Positions 8,882 to 17,391 of a DNA stretch of 64,000 nt are shown piece after piece. Under the pieces are notes generated by a model. It saw nothing but the letters and a program-made list of their open reading frames with translations, had not been told where the DNA came from and did no database searches. The stretch lies in assembly GCA_017631315.1 (NCBI GenBank), contig JAGBTN010000003.1:62001-126000 (forward strand), read 5' to 3'. Both the position numbers and the translations under genes were made by a program. This stretch comes from Bacteroidaceae bacterium. GTDB lineage: Bacteria; Bacteroidota; Bacteroidia; Bacteroidales; Bacteroidaceae. Positions within the stretch are counted from its first letter, which is position 1, and every line of letters starts with the position of its first letter.

Positions 8882-10783
8882 CTACTTCAGAGCATCAAGG
8901 TTCTGCGGATTAAGGAGTTTCTTACCTTCAGTCGTATACATGTAGTCGATGCGCGCCGCATAAGCCTTCTCAATCTTTCCGCGCACCATCTTCATCGTGC
9001 TGTTTATCATCTGGTTTTGCTCTGTAAAAGGTTCTGCCAGCACAGCAAAACAACTGGGCAGCCAGCGCTCGGGGAACATGCCTTCGAATTCGCCTCCCTT
9101 CTTGAACCTTCCAACCTCTGCATCAAGAATTTCCAAAGCCGCCTTGCGCCCTTCTTCAGAAGAAAGGTCCAGACCACGAGATTTCAGTGTACGCAAAAGT
9201 TGGTCGCGGTTGGGCACAAGCACAGCAGTAGTATAATTAGACTGATTATTGTAGAGCATCACCTGATCAATGTAAACAGACTTCTCCACTAACGCCTCTT
9301 CGATACCTTCCGGACTATACTTTTCACCATCGCTACTGATAAGAAGGCTCTTGAAACGGCCCTTCACATAGAGCAGTCCTTCCTTGCTCATATAACCAAG
9401 GTCTCCCGTATAGAGGTAACCATTGCGTACTGTTTCTGCCGTCGACTCAGGATTCTTCCAATAGCCAGCCATTACATTCTCGCCCTTTACCACGATCTCG
9501 CCCATCTCGCCAACAGGCAGTTCCCTACCCTCGCTGTCACAGATTTTGAGATCAATGGGCTTCACCAATTTACCGCTTGAACCGAAACGATAGAGTTCGG
9601 GGCCATTGCTGGAAATTACGGGAGTAGCCTCACTCAATCCGTAACCCTGGAACATGGGCATACCAACACCGACATAAAACTTCTGCAAATCCTTGTCGAG
9701 CAAAGCGCCACCACCAATGAAGAAACGGAGTTCTCCACCAAAGTTCTCACGCACCTTGGAGAAGATAATCTTATCAAAGAACCACACAAGCGGTTTAAGG
9801 AAATAACGAAGTCCTTTGAAGTCAAGGTTACTGTCTCCATAGTACACCTGACGAATCTTCATACCCCAGTTGAACAAACGCTCCACGGTGGGCCCCTTTG
9901 CACGTATGGCTTGTTCGATGTTCTTCTTGAAAGTCTTGGCAAGTGCAGGTACACTGAGAATGAAGTGCGGACGCACCTCTTTTATGTTCAGCGGAATGTT
10001 CTTCAGTGTTTCGAGCGGTGTGCGTCCCACTTGTGTTGTTGCAGCCGTAGCACCCACAGACATCATAATGTAAAAGCCTACCACATGTGCAAAGCAATGA
10101 TCGAGCGGTAAGATGATAAGGGTACGCCAAGTTTGGTCGATGTTGACAAGAGTAAGTGCTTGCTCCACATTGGCGGTGTAATTGCGGTGTGTTAGTACTA
10201 CGCCCTTGGGGTCGGCTGTTGTTCCACTTGTATAAGTAATAGTGGCATAATCATCATTCTGGATGGATCTTGCAACCTTAAGGAATTCCTCTTCTGTGTG
10301 TGATGCCAGGAAATCATCTCCCATCTGCAGCAGTTCATCGAGTGACATCTCCTTTTCTTCATAGGTCTGCTGCGCATCGAAAACAATGACCTTCTCTACC
10401 AATGTCAACTTATCCTTGATGGCTCGAATCTTTCCAAGTTGAGTGCCACTTACCATTACATACTTCACATCACCATGCAGGAGGCGGAACAGGAGGTCAT
10501 TGCTTTCCTCGAGCTTGATGCTCAGAGGCACATTCACAGCACCGGCATAGAACATTCCTAGTTCGCCCATGACCCACATGTTGCGACCTTCACTGAGCAA
10601 AGCCATTGTGTCGCCCTTTTGGACACCCAATGCCTGCAGACCGGCACCTATTCGGTACACTTGTTTCTGAACCTGTGCATAGGTGGTAGGGGTATACTTC
10701 TTACTGGTTTTCTCCAACAGGAAGGTGTTGTTGGGATAGTTCCTTACGGACTCCTCAAACAAATCTACGAGAGTTTTCTTCAT
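8882..10783 (-). CDS. AMP-forming long-chain acyl-CoA ligase
   Basis: A 633-residue member of the ANL superfamily that activates fatty acids through an acyl-adenylate. The P-loop-like motif YTSGTTADPKGVVLTHRN is at residues 184-201. Other signatures are GYGLSEATPVIS, YLYTGDLGYM and the hinge region YVKGRFK. The length and order match Bacteroidetes FadD-type ligases used for membrane lipid turnover or fatty-acid uptake. It has a -7 box just upstream, and the transglutaminase lipoprotein follows after 3 nt. The chain-length preference is not visible. Confidence 0.9.
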   Translation of the reverse strand: MKKTLVDLFEESVRNYPNNTFLLEKTSKKYTPTTYAQVQKQVYRIGAGLQALGVQKGDTMALLSEGRNMWVMGELGMFYAGAVNVPLSIKLEESNDLLFRLLHGDVKYVMVSGTQLGKIRAIKDKLTLVEKVIVFDAQQTYEEKEMSLDELLQMGDDFLASHTEEEFLKVARSIQNDDYATITYTSGTTADPKGVVLTHRNYTANVEQALTLVNIDQTWRTLIILPLDHCFAHVVGFYIMMSVGATAATTQVGRTPLETLKNIPLNIKEVRPHFILSVPALAKTFKKNIEQAIRAKGPTVERLFNWGMKIRQVYYGDSNLDFKGLRYFLKPLVWFFDKIIFSKVRENFGGELRFFIGGGALLDKDLQKFYVGVGMPMFQGYGLSEATPVISSNGPELYRFGSSGKLVKPIDLKICDSEGRELPVGEMGEIVVKGENVMAGYWKNPESTAETVRNGYLYTGDLGYMSKEGLLYVKGRFKSLLISSDGEKYSPEGIEEALVEKSVYIDQVMLYNNQSNYTTAVLVPNRDQLLRTLKSRGLDLSSEEGRKAALEILDAEVGRFKKGGEFEGMFPERWLPSCFAVLAEPFTEQNQMINSTMKMVRGKIEKAYAARIDYMYTTEGKKLLNPQNLDALK

Positions 10784-10810
10784 TGCTCAAATAAATAATA
10801 AATCAATGCC

Positions 10811-10818
10811 CAAAGGTA
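10811..10818 (-). promoter_or_regulatory. Probable -7 box of the acyl-CoA ligase operon
   Basis: Minus-strand TACCTTTG matches TAnnTTTG, 28 nt before the start codon. A CAAAA (TTTTG on minus) at 10842 is 23 nt away, slightly long for a -33 element. Confidence 0.5.
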
Positions 10819-10928
10819 ATAAATTTTCTACATATAACACACAAAAGCACACCATTTCTATAATGATAGTGTAATAAGTTCTTCATTTTGTATATTTAGA
10901 AGGGACTTATCATGCCTCATTTATAAAA

Positions 10929-10962
10929 GTAGCTGCCGGTTATGCGTATAACCGGCAGCTAC
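10929..10962 (-). terminator. Perfect 15-bp hairpin terminator after the GH125 gene
   Basis: Arms 10929-10943 and 10948-10962 are exact inverted repeats around loop GCGT. Read on the minus strand the stem is followed by TTTTAT, so it ends the GH92-GH125 operon. Its core CTGCCGGTT/AACCGGCAG is shared with the terminator at 43145. Confidence 0.8.
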
Positions 10963-11005
10963 TCATTTATTGCGCAACCCTTCGGTTGCTGGATGTTACA
11001 TTTTT

Positions 11006-12436
11006 TTACTTAGTTTCTGCATACATGTCCACAATGAGTTCACCGAAGATTGTATTTGCCCAAGCAAACCAACTGCGAGTGAAGTCCGTAGCATCATCCT
11101 TGTTGAAGGATTCGTGCATAAAGCCAGTACCGCCATCGGTCTTGAGGATTTGCTGCACGCACCACTCTTTCTCTGCACGGTCGTTTGTTGTAAAGGCTTT
11201 CATCACCAGACTCATAGGCCAGGGCTTGTCCAGACCGCAGTGCGGGCCACCAATGCCTTCGCCAGCCTTACCCTTGAAGAAGTATGGGTTGTCCTCACTC
11301 CAAATAAAGCGACGTGTATTCTGGTAGATGGGGTCGTCTATGGCAACATCAGACAAATAAGGCAGGCTGAGCAACGAGGGTGCATTGCTGTCGTCCATAA
11401 GCAAAGAGCTTCCGTAGCCATCAACCTCAAAGGCATATACGGGACCATACTTGGGATGTTCTACGATTGCATATTCCTTCAAAGCAGCATCCACCTGATT
11501 TGCCATCTGTTCACACTCGCTGGCCATAACCTTTTCGTTGTTCACCTGACGAAGGATGGTAGCAGCCTTGCGAAGTACGCTTACTGCAAAGAAGTTGCTG
11601 GGGATGAGGTAAGGGAAGATTGTGCTGTCGTCGCTGGGGCGGAAGGCACTTGCGATAAGACCGCATGCCTTGCCCGGATGACCATAACCGGCATTGCTAC
11701 GTGTGTCATGATATGCACGTGTTTCGCGACGGAAATGGTAGTTTGTCTTGTAACCGTTCCAGTTCTGCTGGTCGCGGAACACATCGAGTGTAGCACGTAC
11801 TACTTTCAACCAAGTTTCGTCGAAGATGCTGCTGTCGCCTGTTTTCTGCCAATAGGCATAGGCAAGGCGCAGGGGATAGCACAGTGAGTCTATCTCATAC
11901 TTGCGTTCATGCAATTCCTTCTTCATTTCTGTCTCGTCCGTCTGCCACTCGCCGCCTGTGGGGCCGATGTTGAAGGCATTTGCATACGGGTCGATCAGGA
12001 TGCATGCAAACTGTCGACGGATGACGCCACGAATAAGATGGCGCAATGGCTCATCCTGATTGACGTAACGAAGATAGGGCCATACCTGAGCGGCGCTGTC
12101 GCGCAACCACATTGCCTCGATGTCGCCGGTAATGACGAATGTGTCGTCATCGCCACTTTCGTTGCTATACCACACGGTTGTATCGAGGGTATTGGGGAAA
12201 CAATTGACAAACATCCAATAGAGTTTGGGGTCGATTGCAGTGAGTTTCTCTTTGAGATCGACGATTTGTTTCTCGATTGCTTCGCTACGGAAGAGGCGTT
12301 TTTCCGGTGCTGGACGGAGGTCCTTAATGGTGTTCTGTACTGCCTCCTGCTTCTTTTTGGGGAGCTCGGGCATAAAGGGAACAGCCATTGCACTTGCAGG
12401 AACAGCCAAAAGGAGGGAAAAGATGATCTTCTTCAT
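11006..12436 (-). CDS. GH125 exo-alpha-1,6-mannosidase
   Basis: A 476-residue protein with a signal peptide (about residues 1-18). Family-typical segments are ITGDIEAMWLRDSAAQVWPY, GPTGGEWQTDETE, RETRAYHDTRSNAGYGHPG and the C-terminal MHESFNKDDATDFTRSWFAWANT. GH125 enzymes remove terminal alpha-1,6-mannose from N-glycans or mannans. It lies 34 nt after a GH92 gene in the same orientation and ends at a strong terminator. The pair would trim complementary mannose linkages in the periplasm. No susC/susD genes are near. Confidence 0.93.
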   Translation of the reverse strand: MKKIIFSLLLAVPASAMAVPFMPELPKKKQEAVQNTIKDLRPAPEKRLFRSEAIEKQIVDLKEKLTAIDPKLYWMFVNCFPNTLDTTVWYSNESGDDDTFVITGDIEAMWLRDSAAQVWPYLRYVNQDEPLRHLIRGVIRRQFACILIDPYANAFNIGPTGGEWQTDETEMKKELHERKYEIDSLCYPLRLAYAYWQKTGDSSIFDETWLKVVRATLDVFRDQQNWNGYKTNYHFRRETRAYHDTRSNAGYGHPGKACGLIASAFRPSDDSTIFPYLIPSNFFAVSVLRKAATILRQVNNEKVMASECEQMANQVDAALKEYAIVEHPKYGPVYAFEVDGYGSSLLMDDSNAPSLLSLPYLSDVAIDDPIYQNTRRFIWSEDNPYFFKGKAGEGIGGPHCGLDKPWPMSLVMKAFTTNDRAEKEWCVQQILKTDGGTGFMHESFNKDDATDFTRSWFAWANTIFGELIVDMYAETK

Positions 12437-12470
12437 TTCGTTTGGTTGTTTTTTGAAAATAGTAAGTTTT

Positions 12471-14636
12471 TTATTTTGCTGTCATGTAAACATCGAGTGT
12501 ACCGCCAGCCATGATTTCGTCGTGGGTGATGGTGGTACCCTTGATTTGTTTGCCATTGAGAACATACTTCTTGACGTAGATTGCCTTGTCGCTGCCGCCG
12601 TGTGTGCGGATGGTAAAGGTCTTGCCTTCGCCAACAGGAATCACAGCTTCCTCAACGATGGGCGAGCCGAGCTGATAAACACCGCCACAGGGTTCTACCT
12701 GATAGAAGCCAAGAGCCGACATGATGTACCATGCAGACATTTGACCTACGTCTTCGTTACCGCAAAGGCCAGCAGGCTGGTCGGTATAGAGTTCATCCAT
12801 AACCTGACGGATGCGCTTTTGAGCCTTGCGAGGCTGACCCACGTAGTTATACATATATAATATGTGGTGGCTGGGTTCGTTGCCGTGAGCATACTGTCCG
12901 ATAAGGCCGGAGATGTCGGGAGCATGGTGTTCGCCGAGGTCTGTGCTTGCAGAGAGAAGGTCGTCGAGACGTTTGTCGAGAGCCTTATCACCGCCCATTA
13001 CTTCTGCCAAGCCTTTTACATCATGAGGCACAAGGAAGGTGTACTGCCAGGGGTTGCCTTCTGTGTAGTCGTGAGTCTGCTGATTGGGGTTGAAGTTAGG
13101 TGGCAAGGGACGGAACTCACCCTTCATGTCGAGCGCACGCATCACGTTGACGCGCTTGTCGTAGAGTTTCTTGTAGTTCATGCTGAGTTCATAGAAGCGT
13201 ACGCTGTCTTCCTTGTGGCCGAGTTTGCCGGCAAGTTGAGCAGCAGCCCATGCTGCAATGTAGTACTCCATGCTCTTGCCTACCACCTCGCCTTCGCGAC
13301 CGTCGTAGGGCAGATAGCCGAGTTCAGCCAGATAGTCTTTACCGCGGAGAGGTACGCGACGCATCTTGGCATATTCTGTGGGAAGCATGCTTGCGCAAAC
13401 GGCTTCGTATGCCTCGTCGATGTCGATGTCCTTGGCTTCGTTCTTGAGAATAATGTCGGCCAGTACGGGCACTGCAGGTTCGCCCACCATGCAATAAGTG
13501 TCATTGCTTACGAGGTGCCATACGGGGAGTTCGCCCCACTCGCGATAGATGGCGAGCATGGTCTTGGCATAGTCGCGCATACGGTCGGGCATGATGATGG
13601 TTGCCAGAGGATGAGCAGCACGATAGGTGTCCCAAAGGCTCCATGTTGTCAGCGTTGTGTAGTCGGCACCACGGTGAACCTTGAAGTCTGCACCCATATA
13701 GTCGCCAGTTACGTCGCACCAGATTTGGGGAGCAACCATGAAGTGATACATGGCAGTGTAGAAGATGGTGCGTTCGCGTTCGGTGCGGAAGGTAGCCTTG
13801 ACGCGTGAGAGTTGCTTGTTCCAAGACTCGGAAGCAGCATTGGCAACAGCGTCGAAGTCAAAGCCACCGGGCTGTTCTGCATTGAGGTTGATGAGTGCGT
13901 TTGCCTCACTTGTGGGAGAGAGAGCCACCTTGACCATCACCTGGTCGCCAGGGTTCACCTCGAATGTAGCCTGACCATACTTGGCATCAGGACCTTCGCT
14001 CAACCAGTTGTTGATGGGCTTGTTGAACTTCATACAGAAATACACAATCTGGTCGTTAGCCCAACCGTGGCTGCGGCGATAGCCAACCAGAGTATATTCG
14101 TCGATGGGCATCACGCGTGTGTCGCGAGCCTCGTCGCCGATGGTATTCTCCAAGTCAACGATAATGCGGGCATTGTTGCTGCCCTTGGGGAAGGTGAAGC
14201 GATAGAGAGCGGTACGCTCCGTAGCCGTCATTTCCGACATGATGCTGAAGCGGTCCAGCAACACACGGTAGTAGCCCGGCACTGCCACCTCAGTCTCGTG
14301 GCGATAGTCGCTGGCCAAGCCCTCGCGAGAAAGTTCCACATCGCCATAAGCAGGCATCAGGCCAATGTCGCCCAAGTCGCCACAACCGGTGCCGCTCAAG
14401 TGCATCTGGCCGAAGCCAATGATTTTCTTACCCGTTTCATGATAGCCTGAACACCAGTCCCAGCCCATCTCAATCTGCGTAGGACCTGCATTCACCATGC
14501 CAAAAGGCACACTGGCACCGAGGAATACATGACCATGGTCGCCCGTACCGATAACGGGATCGACATACTTCGCCAAGTTGTCAGCCTGAGCTGCCGCAGC
14601 ACACAACAAGCCAACCAAAAGGAGTTTACATTTCAT
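12471..14636 (-). CDS. GH92 alpha-mannosidase
   Basis: A 721-residue exported protein with signal peptide MKCKLLLVGLLCAAAAQA. It carries the GH92 signatures YVDPVIGTGDHGHVFLGASVPFGM, GTGCGDLGDIGLMP, TWSLWDTYRAAHPL, GNEPSHHILYMYNY and NEDVGQMSAWYIMSALGFY. The family consists of calcium-dependent inverting exo-alpha-mannosidases, mostly acting on alpha-1,2 or alpha-1,3 linkages; which one cannot be seen. It is the first gene of a two-gene operon with GH125 and has a good promoter upstream. Confidence 0.95.
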   Translation of the reverse strand: MKCKLLLVGLLCAAAAQADNLAKYVDPVIGTGDHGHVFLGASVPFGMVNAGPTQIEMGWDWCSGYHETGKKIIGFGQMHLSGTGCGDLGDIGLMPAYGDVELSREGLASDYRHETEVAVPGYYRVLLDRFSIMSEMTATERTALYRFTFPKGSNNARIIVDLENTIGDEARDTRVMPIDEYTLVGYRRSHGWANDQIVYFCMKFNKPINNWLSEGPDAKYGQATFEVNPGDQVMVKVALSPTSEANALINLNAEQPGGFDFDAVANAASESWNKQLSRVKATFRTERERTIFYTAMYHFMVAPQIWCDVTGDYMGADFKVHRGADYTTLTTWSLWDTYRAAHPLATIIMPDRMRDYAKTMLAIYREWGELPVWHLVSNDTYCMVGEPAVPVLADIILKNEAKDIDIDEAYEAVCASMLPTEYAKMRRVPLRGKDYLAELGYLPYDGREGEVVGKSMEYYIAAWAAAQLAGKLGHKEDSVRFYELSMNYKKLYDKRVNVMRALDMKGEFRPLPPNFNPNQQTHDYTEGNPWQYTFLVPHDVKGLAEVMGGDKALDKRLDDLLSASTDLGEHHAPDISGLIGQYAHGNEPSHHILYMYNYVGQPRKAQKRIRQVMDELYTDQPAGLCGNEDVGQMSAWYIMSALGFYQVEPCGGVYQLGSPIVEEAVIPVGEGKTFTIRTHGGSDKAIYVKKYVLNGKQIKGTTITHDEIMAGGTLDVYMTAK

Positions 14637-14669
14637 AGCATTAAAAAATTAAAAGTACAAAATTTGCCG

Positions 14670-14700
14670 CAAAGATACGAAAAAGTGACTATATTACAAA
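14670..14700 (-). promoter_or_regulatory. Promoter of the GH92-GH125 operon
   Basis: Minus strand: -33 TTTG (14700-14697), 19-nt spacer, -7 TATCTTTG (14677-14670), about 34 nt before the start codon. Bases 14702-14857 upstream of it show no other recognisable element. Confidence 0.7.
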
Positions 14701-14857
14701 ATGAAAGCAATTTTTATTGACTCTTGAGACATAAATCAAGGGCATAAAAGGGGAGCAGATTCAACAATCAATGCCTCAAACTCACCAATGACGCACGACT
14801 TGTAGGGAGTCATAAAGATTCCCGTGGTGTTCATGTGGCTCAAGAAACCTACTTCAC

Positions 14858-14895
14858 AAAAAGCCTCTCCCCGTGCAGAAAGGGAGAGGCTTTTT
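14858..14895. terminator. Bidirectional terminator after the LRR gene
   Basis: Arms 14858-14871 and 14882-14895 pair perfectly (14 bp; core AGCCTCTCCC/GGGAGAGGCT) around a 10-nt loop. T-runs are present on both strands. Confidence 0.85.
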
Positions 14896-14928
14896 TGTAT
14901 GTAGTGGTTTGTGTAGTGGCTATATGTG

Positions 14929-16740
14929 TCACTGCTTCACCAGCACTTTGACGGTCTTGTTGCCTATCTTGACGATTGCCACAGAACCCGACAGACGGGA
15001 AGCGTTCAGCGATGCAACGCCTGTGGTTGCAATGACGGAATCGAGTTGTACACCATTCATGCCGTAGAGAATAATCTCTGTGCCTGCTTCTGCACCTTCC
15101 ACGGTGATGGTGTTGCCTTGTGTCTGTATCAGGACAGGAACAGCCTGCACTTCTGTTATAGCATCTTCGTCCGTTATGCCTTCCGTCTGTGGTTGTTGCT
15201 CTATCCAGCAGAGCGTAGCCTGAATGGTGTCGCTGTTTTCATAGTTTGCCTTTGTGGCATAGACGCTGATGTGGTAGGTTGCGGTAAGACTGACTTTTGC
15301 AGCACAGCCTTTCTTGATGTCGGTGTCTGTAATCTCATACACATATTCTGCGCCTTCTGTATCGCAAGAAAAAGTCAGTTCGCCTTTGCTGTAACTGATG
15401 GTTGGCGTAGCGCACTTCTCTGGTGTTGGCGGTTCGGGTATTGTGCCATCTGTAGCAACAATCGTGCCGAAGTTGCTCCAGGGTGCTGTCGCCTTATATT
15501 GTTCGACAGATGCAGTTGGCACATGGAGCGTAGCATATTCGGTGTAGGAATCCGCAAAAGCGTCGCTTTCTGTGGAAGGCACCTTCTCTGCATAACAATA
15601 AACATCTGACAATTCTGCACAGTTGGCAAAGGCTTCGTCCCATATATTCTTCACGCCATTGCCAATATTGACAGAGGTAAGACCGGAACAGTAGGCAAAA
15701 GTTTCGGAATATATATTCTCCACACTATTACCAATATTGACAGTGGTAAGATCTGAACAACCATAGAATGCACCGGCTCCTATAACTGTAACAGAGTTAG
15801 GAATAGTGATAGAGGTAAGACCTGAACAGTAACGGAATGCCGAGTATCCTATGCTTGTTACGGAGTTGCCAATACTGACAGAGGTAAGACTATAGCAGCG
15901 TTCGAATGCACTGTATCCTATGCTCGTAACGGAGTTGGGGATGGTAACAGAGGTAAGACCAGAGCACTCTTGGAATGCGCACCATCCTATGCTTGTTACG
16001 GAGTTGCCAATACTGACAGAGGTAAGACTATAGCAGCGTTCGAATGCACTGCTTCCTATGCTTGTTACGGAGTTGCCAATGGTGACAGAGGTAAGACTGG
16101 AACAATCTTCGAATGCGTATTCTCCTATACTTGTTACGGAGTTGGGAATGGTAACAGAAGTAAGACCGGTGCAGCTATCGAATGCACTGTATCCTATGCT
16201 CGTAACGGAGTTGCCAATGGTGACAGAGGTAAGTCCAGAGCAGCCATGGAATGCTCTGCATCCTACGCTTGTTACCGAGTTTGGAATTATAAGATTCGTT
16301 ATTTCTGTCGTTTCATCGCTGTAAAGATGTTTGGCATAATATAAAGGATTTGATTCATAATCTTCAAAAGCAATACCGCACCATGCTGCAATGTCCGGAA
16401 CAACAACCTTTTTCAGGCCTGAGCAGCCTTGGAATGCCGCCACTCCTATGCTTATAACGGAGTTAGGTATGCTGACAGAGGTAAGACCTCTGCAACCAGC
16501 GAATGCACCAATTTCTATGCTTGTTACGGAGTATGTTACGCCATTATAGGTAACAGTTCCTGGTATTCTAATTGTACCGCTGTATTTGCTGGGATTGTAG
16601 GTTACCTCGGCTTGTTTTGCCTTTGTTACCAAGTTGTAGTAGATACCGTCAATCTCGACCGCTTCGGCAAAGACATTGGCGCTGAATAGACAAGATGCTA
16701 CAAGTAGCAGCATTGACAAAATGTGTTTTCGTTTTTCCAT
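14929..16740 (-). CDS. Secreted BspA-like leucine-rich repeat surface protein
   Basis: A 603-residue protein. The chosen start (16740) gives a signal peptide MEKRKHILSMLLLVASCLF ending near NVFA; the longer frame adds 13 unlikely residues. At least twelve 23-residue LRR_5/BspA repeats follow, with units like GNSVTSIGYSAFERCYSL (about residues 60-400). Then come a proline-rich linker (IPEPPTPEKC), a beta-rich domain and a C-terminal segment (EIILYGMNGVQL ... VAIVKIGNKTVKVLVKQ) resembling a type IX secretion sorting domain. BspA proteins mediate adhesion to host or other bacteria. The gene has a leader of roughly 315 nt that folds into a candidate regulatory RNA. Confidence 0.88.
   Translation of the reverse strand: MEKRKHILSMLLLVASCLFSANVFAEAVEIDGIYYNLVTKAKQAEVTYNPSKYSGTIRIPGTVTYNGVTYSVTSIEIGAFAGCRGLTSVSIPNSVISIGVAAFQGCSGLKKVVVPDIAAWCGIAFEDYESNPLYYAKHLYSDETTEITNLIIPNSVTSVGCRAFHGCSGLTSVTIGNSVTSIGYSAFDSCTGLTSVTIPNSVTSIGEYAFEDCSSLTSVTIGNSVTSIGSSAFERCYSLTSVSIGNSVTSIGWCAFQECSGLTSVTIPNSVTSIGYSAFERCYSLTSVSIGNSVTSIGYSAFRYCSGLTSITIPNSVTVIGAGAFYGCSDLTTVNIGNSVENIYSETFAYCSGLTSVNIGNGVKNIWDEAFANCAELSDVYCYAEKVPSTESDAFADSYTEYATLHVPTASVEQYKATAPWSNFGTIVATDGTIPEPPTPEKCATPTISYSKGELTFSCDTEGAEYVYEITDTDIKKGCAAKVSLTATYHISVYATKANYENSDTIQATLCWIEQQPQTEGITDEDAITEVQAVPVLIQTQGNTITVEGAEAGTEIILYGMNGVQLDSVIATTGVASLNASRLSGSVAIVKIGNKTVKVLVKQ
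15847..16053 (-). repeat. 138-bp offset intragenic duplication in LRR repeats
   Basis: A stretch of at least 67 bp starting at 15847 recurs, apparently identical by eye, starting at 15985. The offset of 138 bp is two 69-bp LRR units, so the segment was duplicated recently in frame. Confidence 0.7.
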
Positions 16741-16795
16741 AGTGGATTTATTTTTTGTTCTCCAGTGCCAAAAGAACATTAAACAGTATGCAAGA

Positions 16796-17003
16796 AGCGT
16801 GGAACTGTATGTACCATCTTCAAACTGAAGGCCGTGAGAAAAGCCCGAAAAAGATAAGATATAACAGCAGTTCCACGCTAACGCGTGAAGCCGTCATGTC
16901 TGTCTTCATCTTTTTCAGAGCCATTATTACAGGTCTCCGGGGGTCTTTGCAATGATGAAAATTTCTCACGTTCTCAGTTTGCAAGAGAAGAGCATAACGC
17001 TTC
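16796..17003 (-). ncRNA. Candidate structured leader RNA, copy 1 (upstream of LRR gene)
   Basis: Minus-strand order: small hairpin 17003-16987; P1 AAACUGA (16980-16974) with UCAGUUU (16828-16822); P2 GUGAGAAA (16969-16962) with UUUCUCAC (16841-16834); P3 AAAAAGAU (16915-16908) with AUCUUUUU (16855-16848); P4 CACGC-guua-GCGUG (16887-16874). An alternative 12-bp helix joins AGCGUGGAACUG (16879-16868, using the P4 3' arm) to CAGUUCCACGCU (16807-16796). The same architecture occurs at 55258-55440 with different stem sequences. The segment after the alternative helix is only mildly U-rich, and ends 55 nt before the start codon. Confidence 0.65.
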
Positions 17004-17064
17004 GTTTATTTCCGATAAGGTACGAAAGTGCCTCCACCGAGGCTGTTTGATAACCTTTCGCATT

Positions 17065-17098
17065 GCAAAGTTATAAAATAGTTGTGAATAACGAGCAA
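17065..17098 (-). promoter_or_regulatory. Promoter of the LRR gene
   Basis: Minus strand -7 TAACTTTG (17072-17065); TTTTG-like -33 at 17099-17095 with a 22-nt spacer. It implies an untranslated leader of roughly 315 nt that contains the structured RNA. Confidence 0.6.
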
Positions 17099-17136
17099 AA
17101 AGCAAGAAAAAATAACCTCAATGCAAGAGGTCTGAA

Positions 17137-17224
17137 AAACACACAAGAGAACTTCGGCAACTTCTGCAGAGAAGTCGGGCAACTTCTCTGCAGAAGTTTG
17201 TCAATTACTCACGAGATGTTTTAG
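17137..17224. repeat. 22-bp-period palindromic array, locus A (CTGCAG type)
   Basis: Four consecutive 22-bp units start at 17137, 17159, 17181 and 17203. Units two and three are AACTTCTGCAGAGAAGTC and AACTTCTCTGCAGAAGTT plus 4 nt, reverse complements of each other over 17 of 18 positions. The outer units are degenerate. The same unit recurs near 46.5 and 60.6 kb. Confidence 0.75.
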
Positions 17225-17243
17225 AAGCCTACGAGTGGCAGAT

Positions 17244-17316
17244 TTTTGCCCCTGCAGTCCACTTGGCGAAATGGACGCGTCCCTCGGGGCGAAAGGACGC
17301 GTGGGCAAAACGTAAC
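17244..17316. repeat. ACGCGT-type repeat, locus A
   Basis: GGACGCGT occurs at 17273 and 17295, again 22 bp apart, with a degenerate unit before it at 17251. The block is bounded by inverted TTTTGCCC (17244-17251) and GGGCAAAA (17303-17310). Confidence 0.6.
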
Positions 17317-17326
17317 ACCCGAATAC

Positions 17327-17364
17327 AAAAAAAGCCGCTCCATCCTTCACGGACGAAGCGGCTC
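17327..17364 (-). terminator. Terminator of the ribosomal protein operon
   Basis: On the minus strand GAGCCGCT pairs with AGCGGC(T), closed by an inner CGTCC-gtga-GGATG-like helix, then seven Ts. It lies 28 nt after the rplQ stop and ends the str-S10-spc-alpha block. Confidence 0.9.
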
Positions 17365-17391
17365 TATTATTGCAATTAAAAATTATACGGC

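Noticed and set aside
16020..16040. tRNA-like GTTCGAAT motif
   Set aside because: It is part of the LRR coding repeat and has no cloverleaf context. No tRNA was found anywhere in the window.
15800..16290. Direct repeats of 69 bp as CRISPR or satellite
   Set aside because: They are in frame and encode the 23-residue LRR units of a surface protein.
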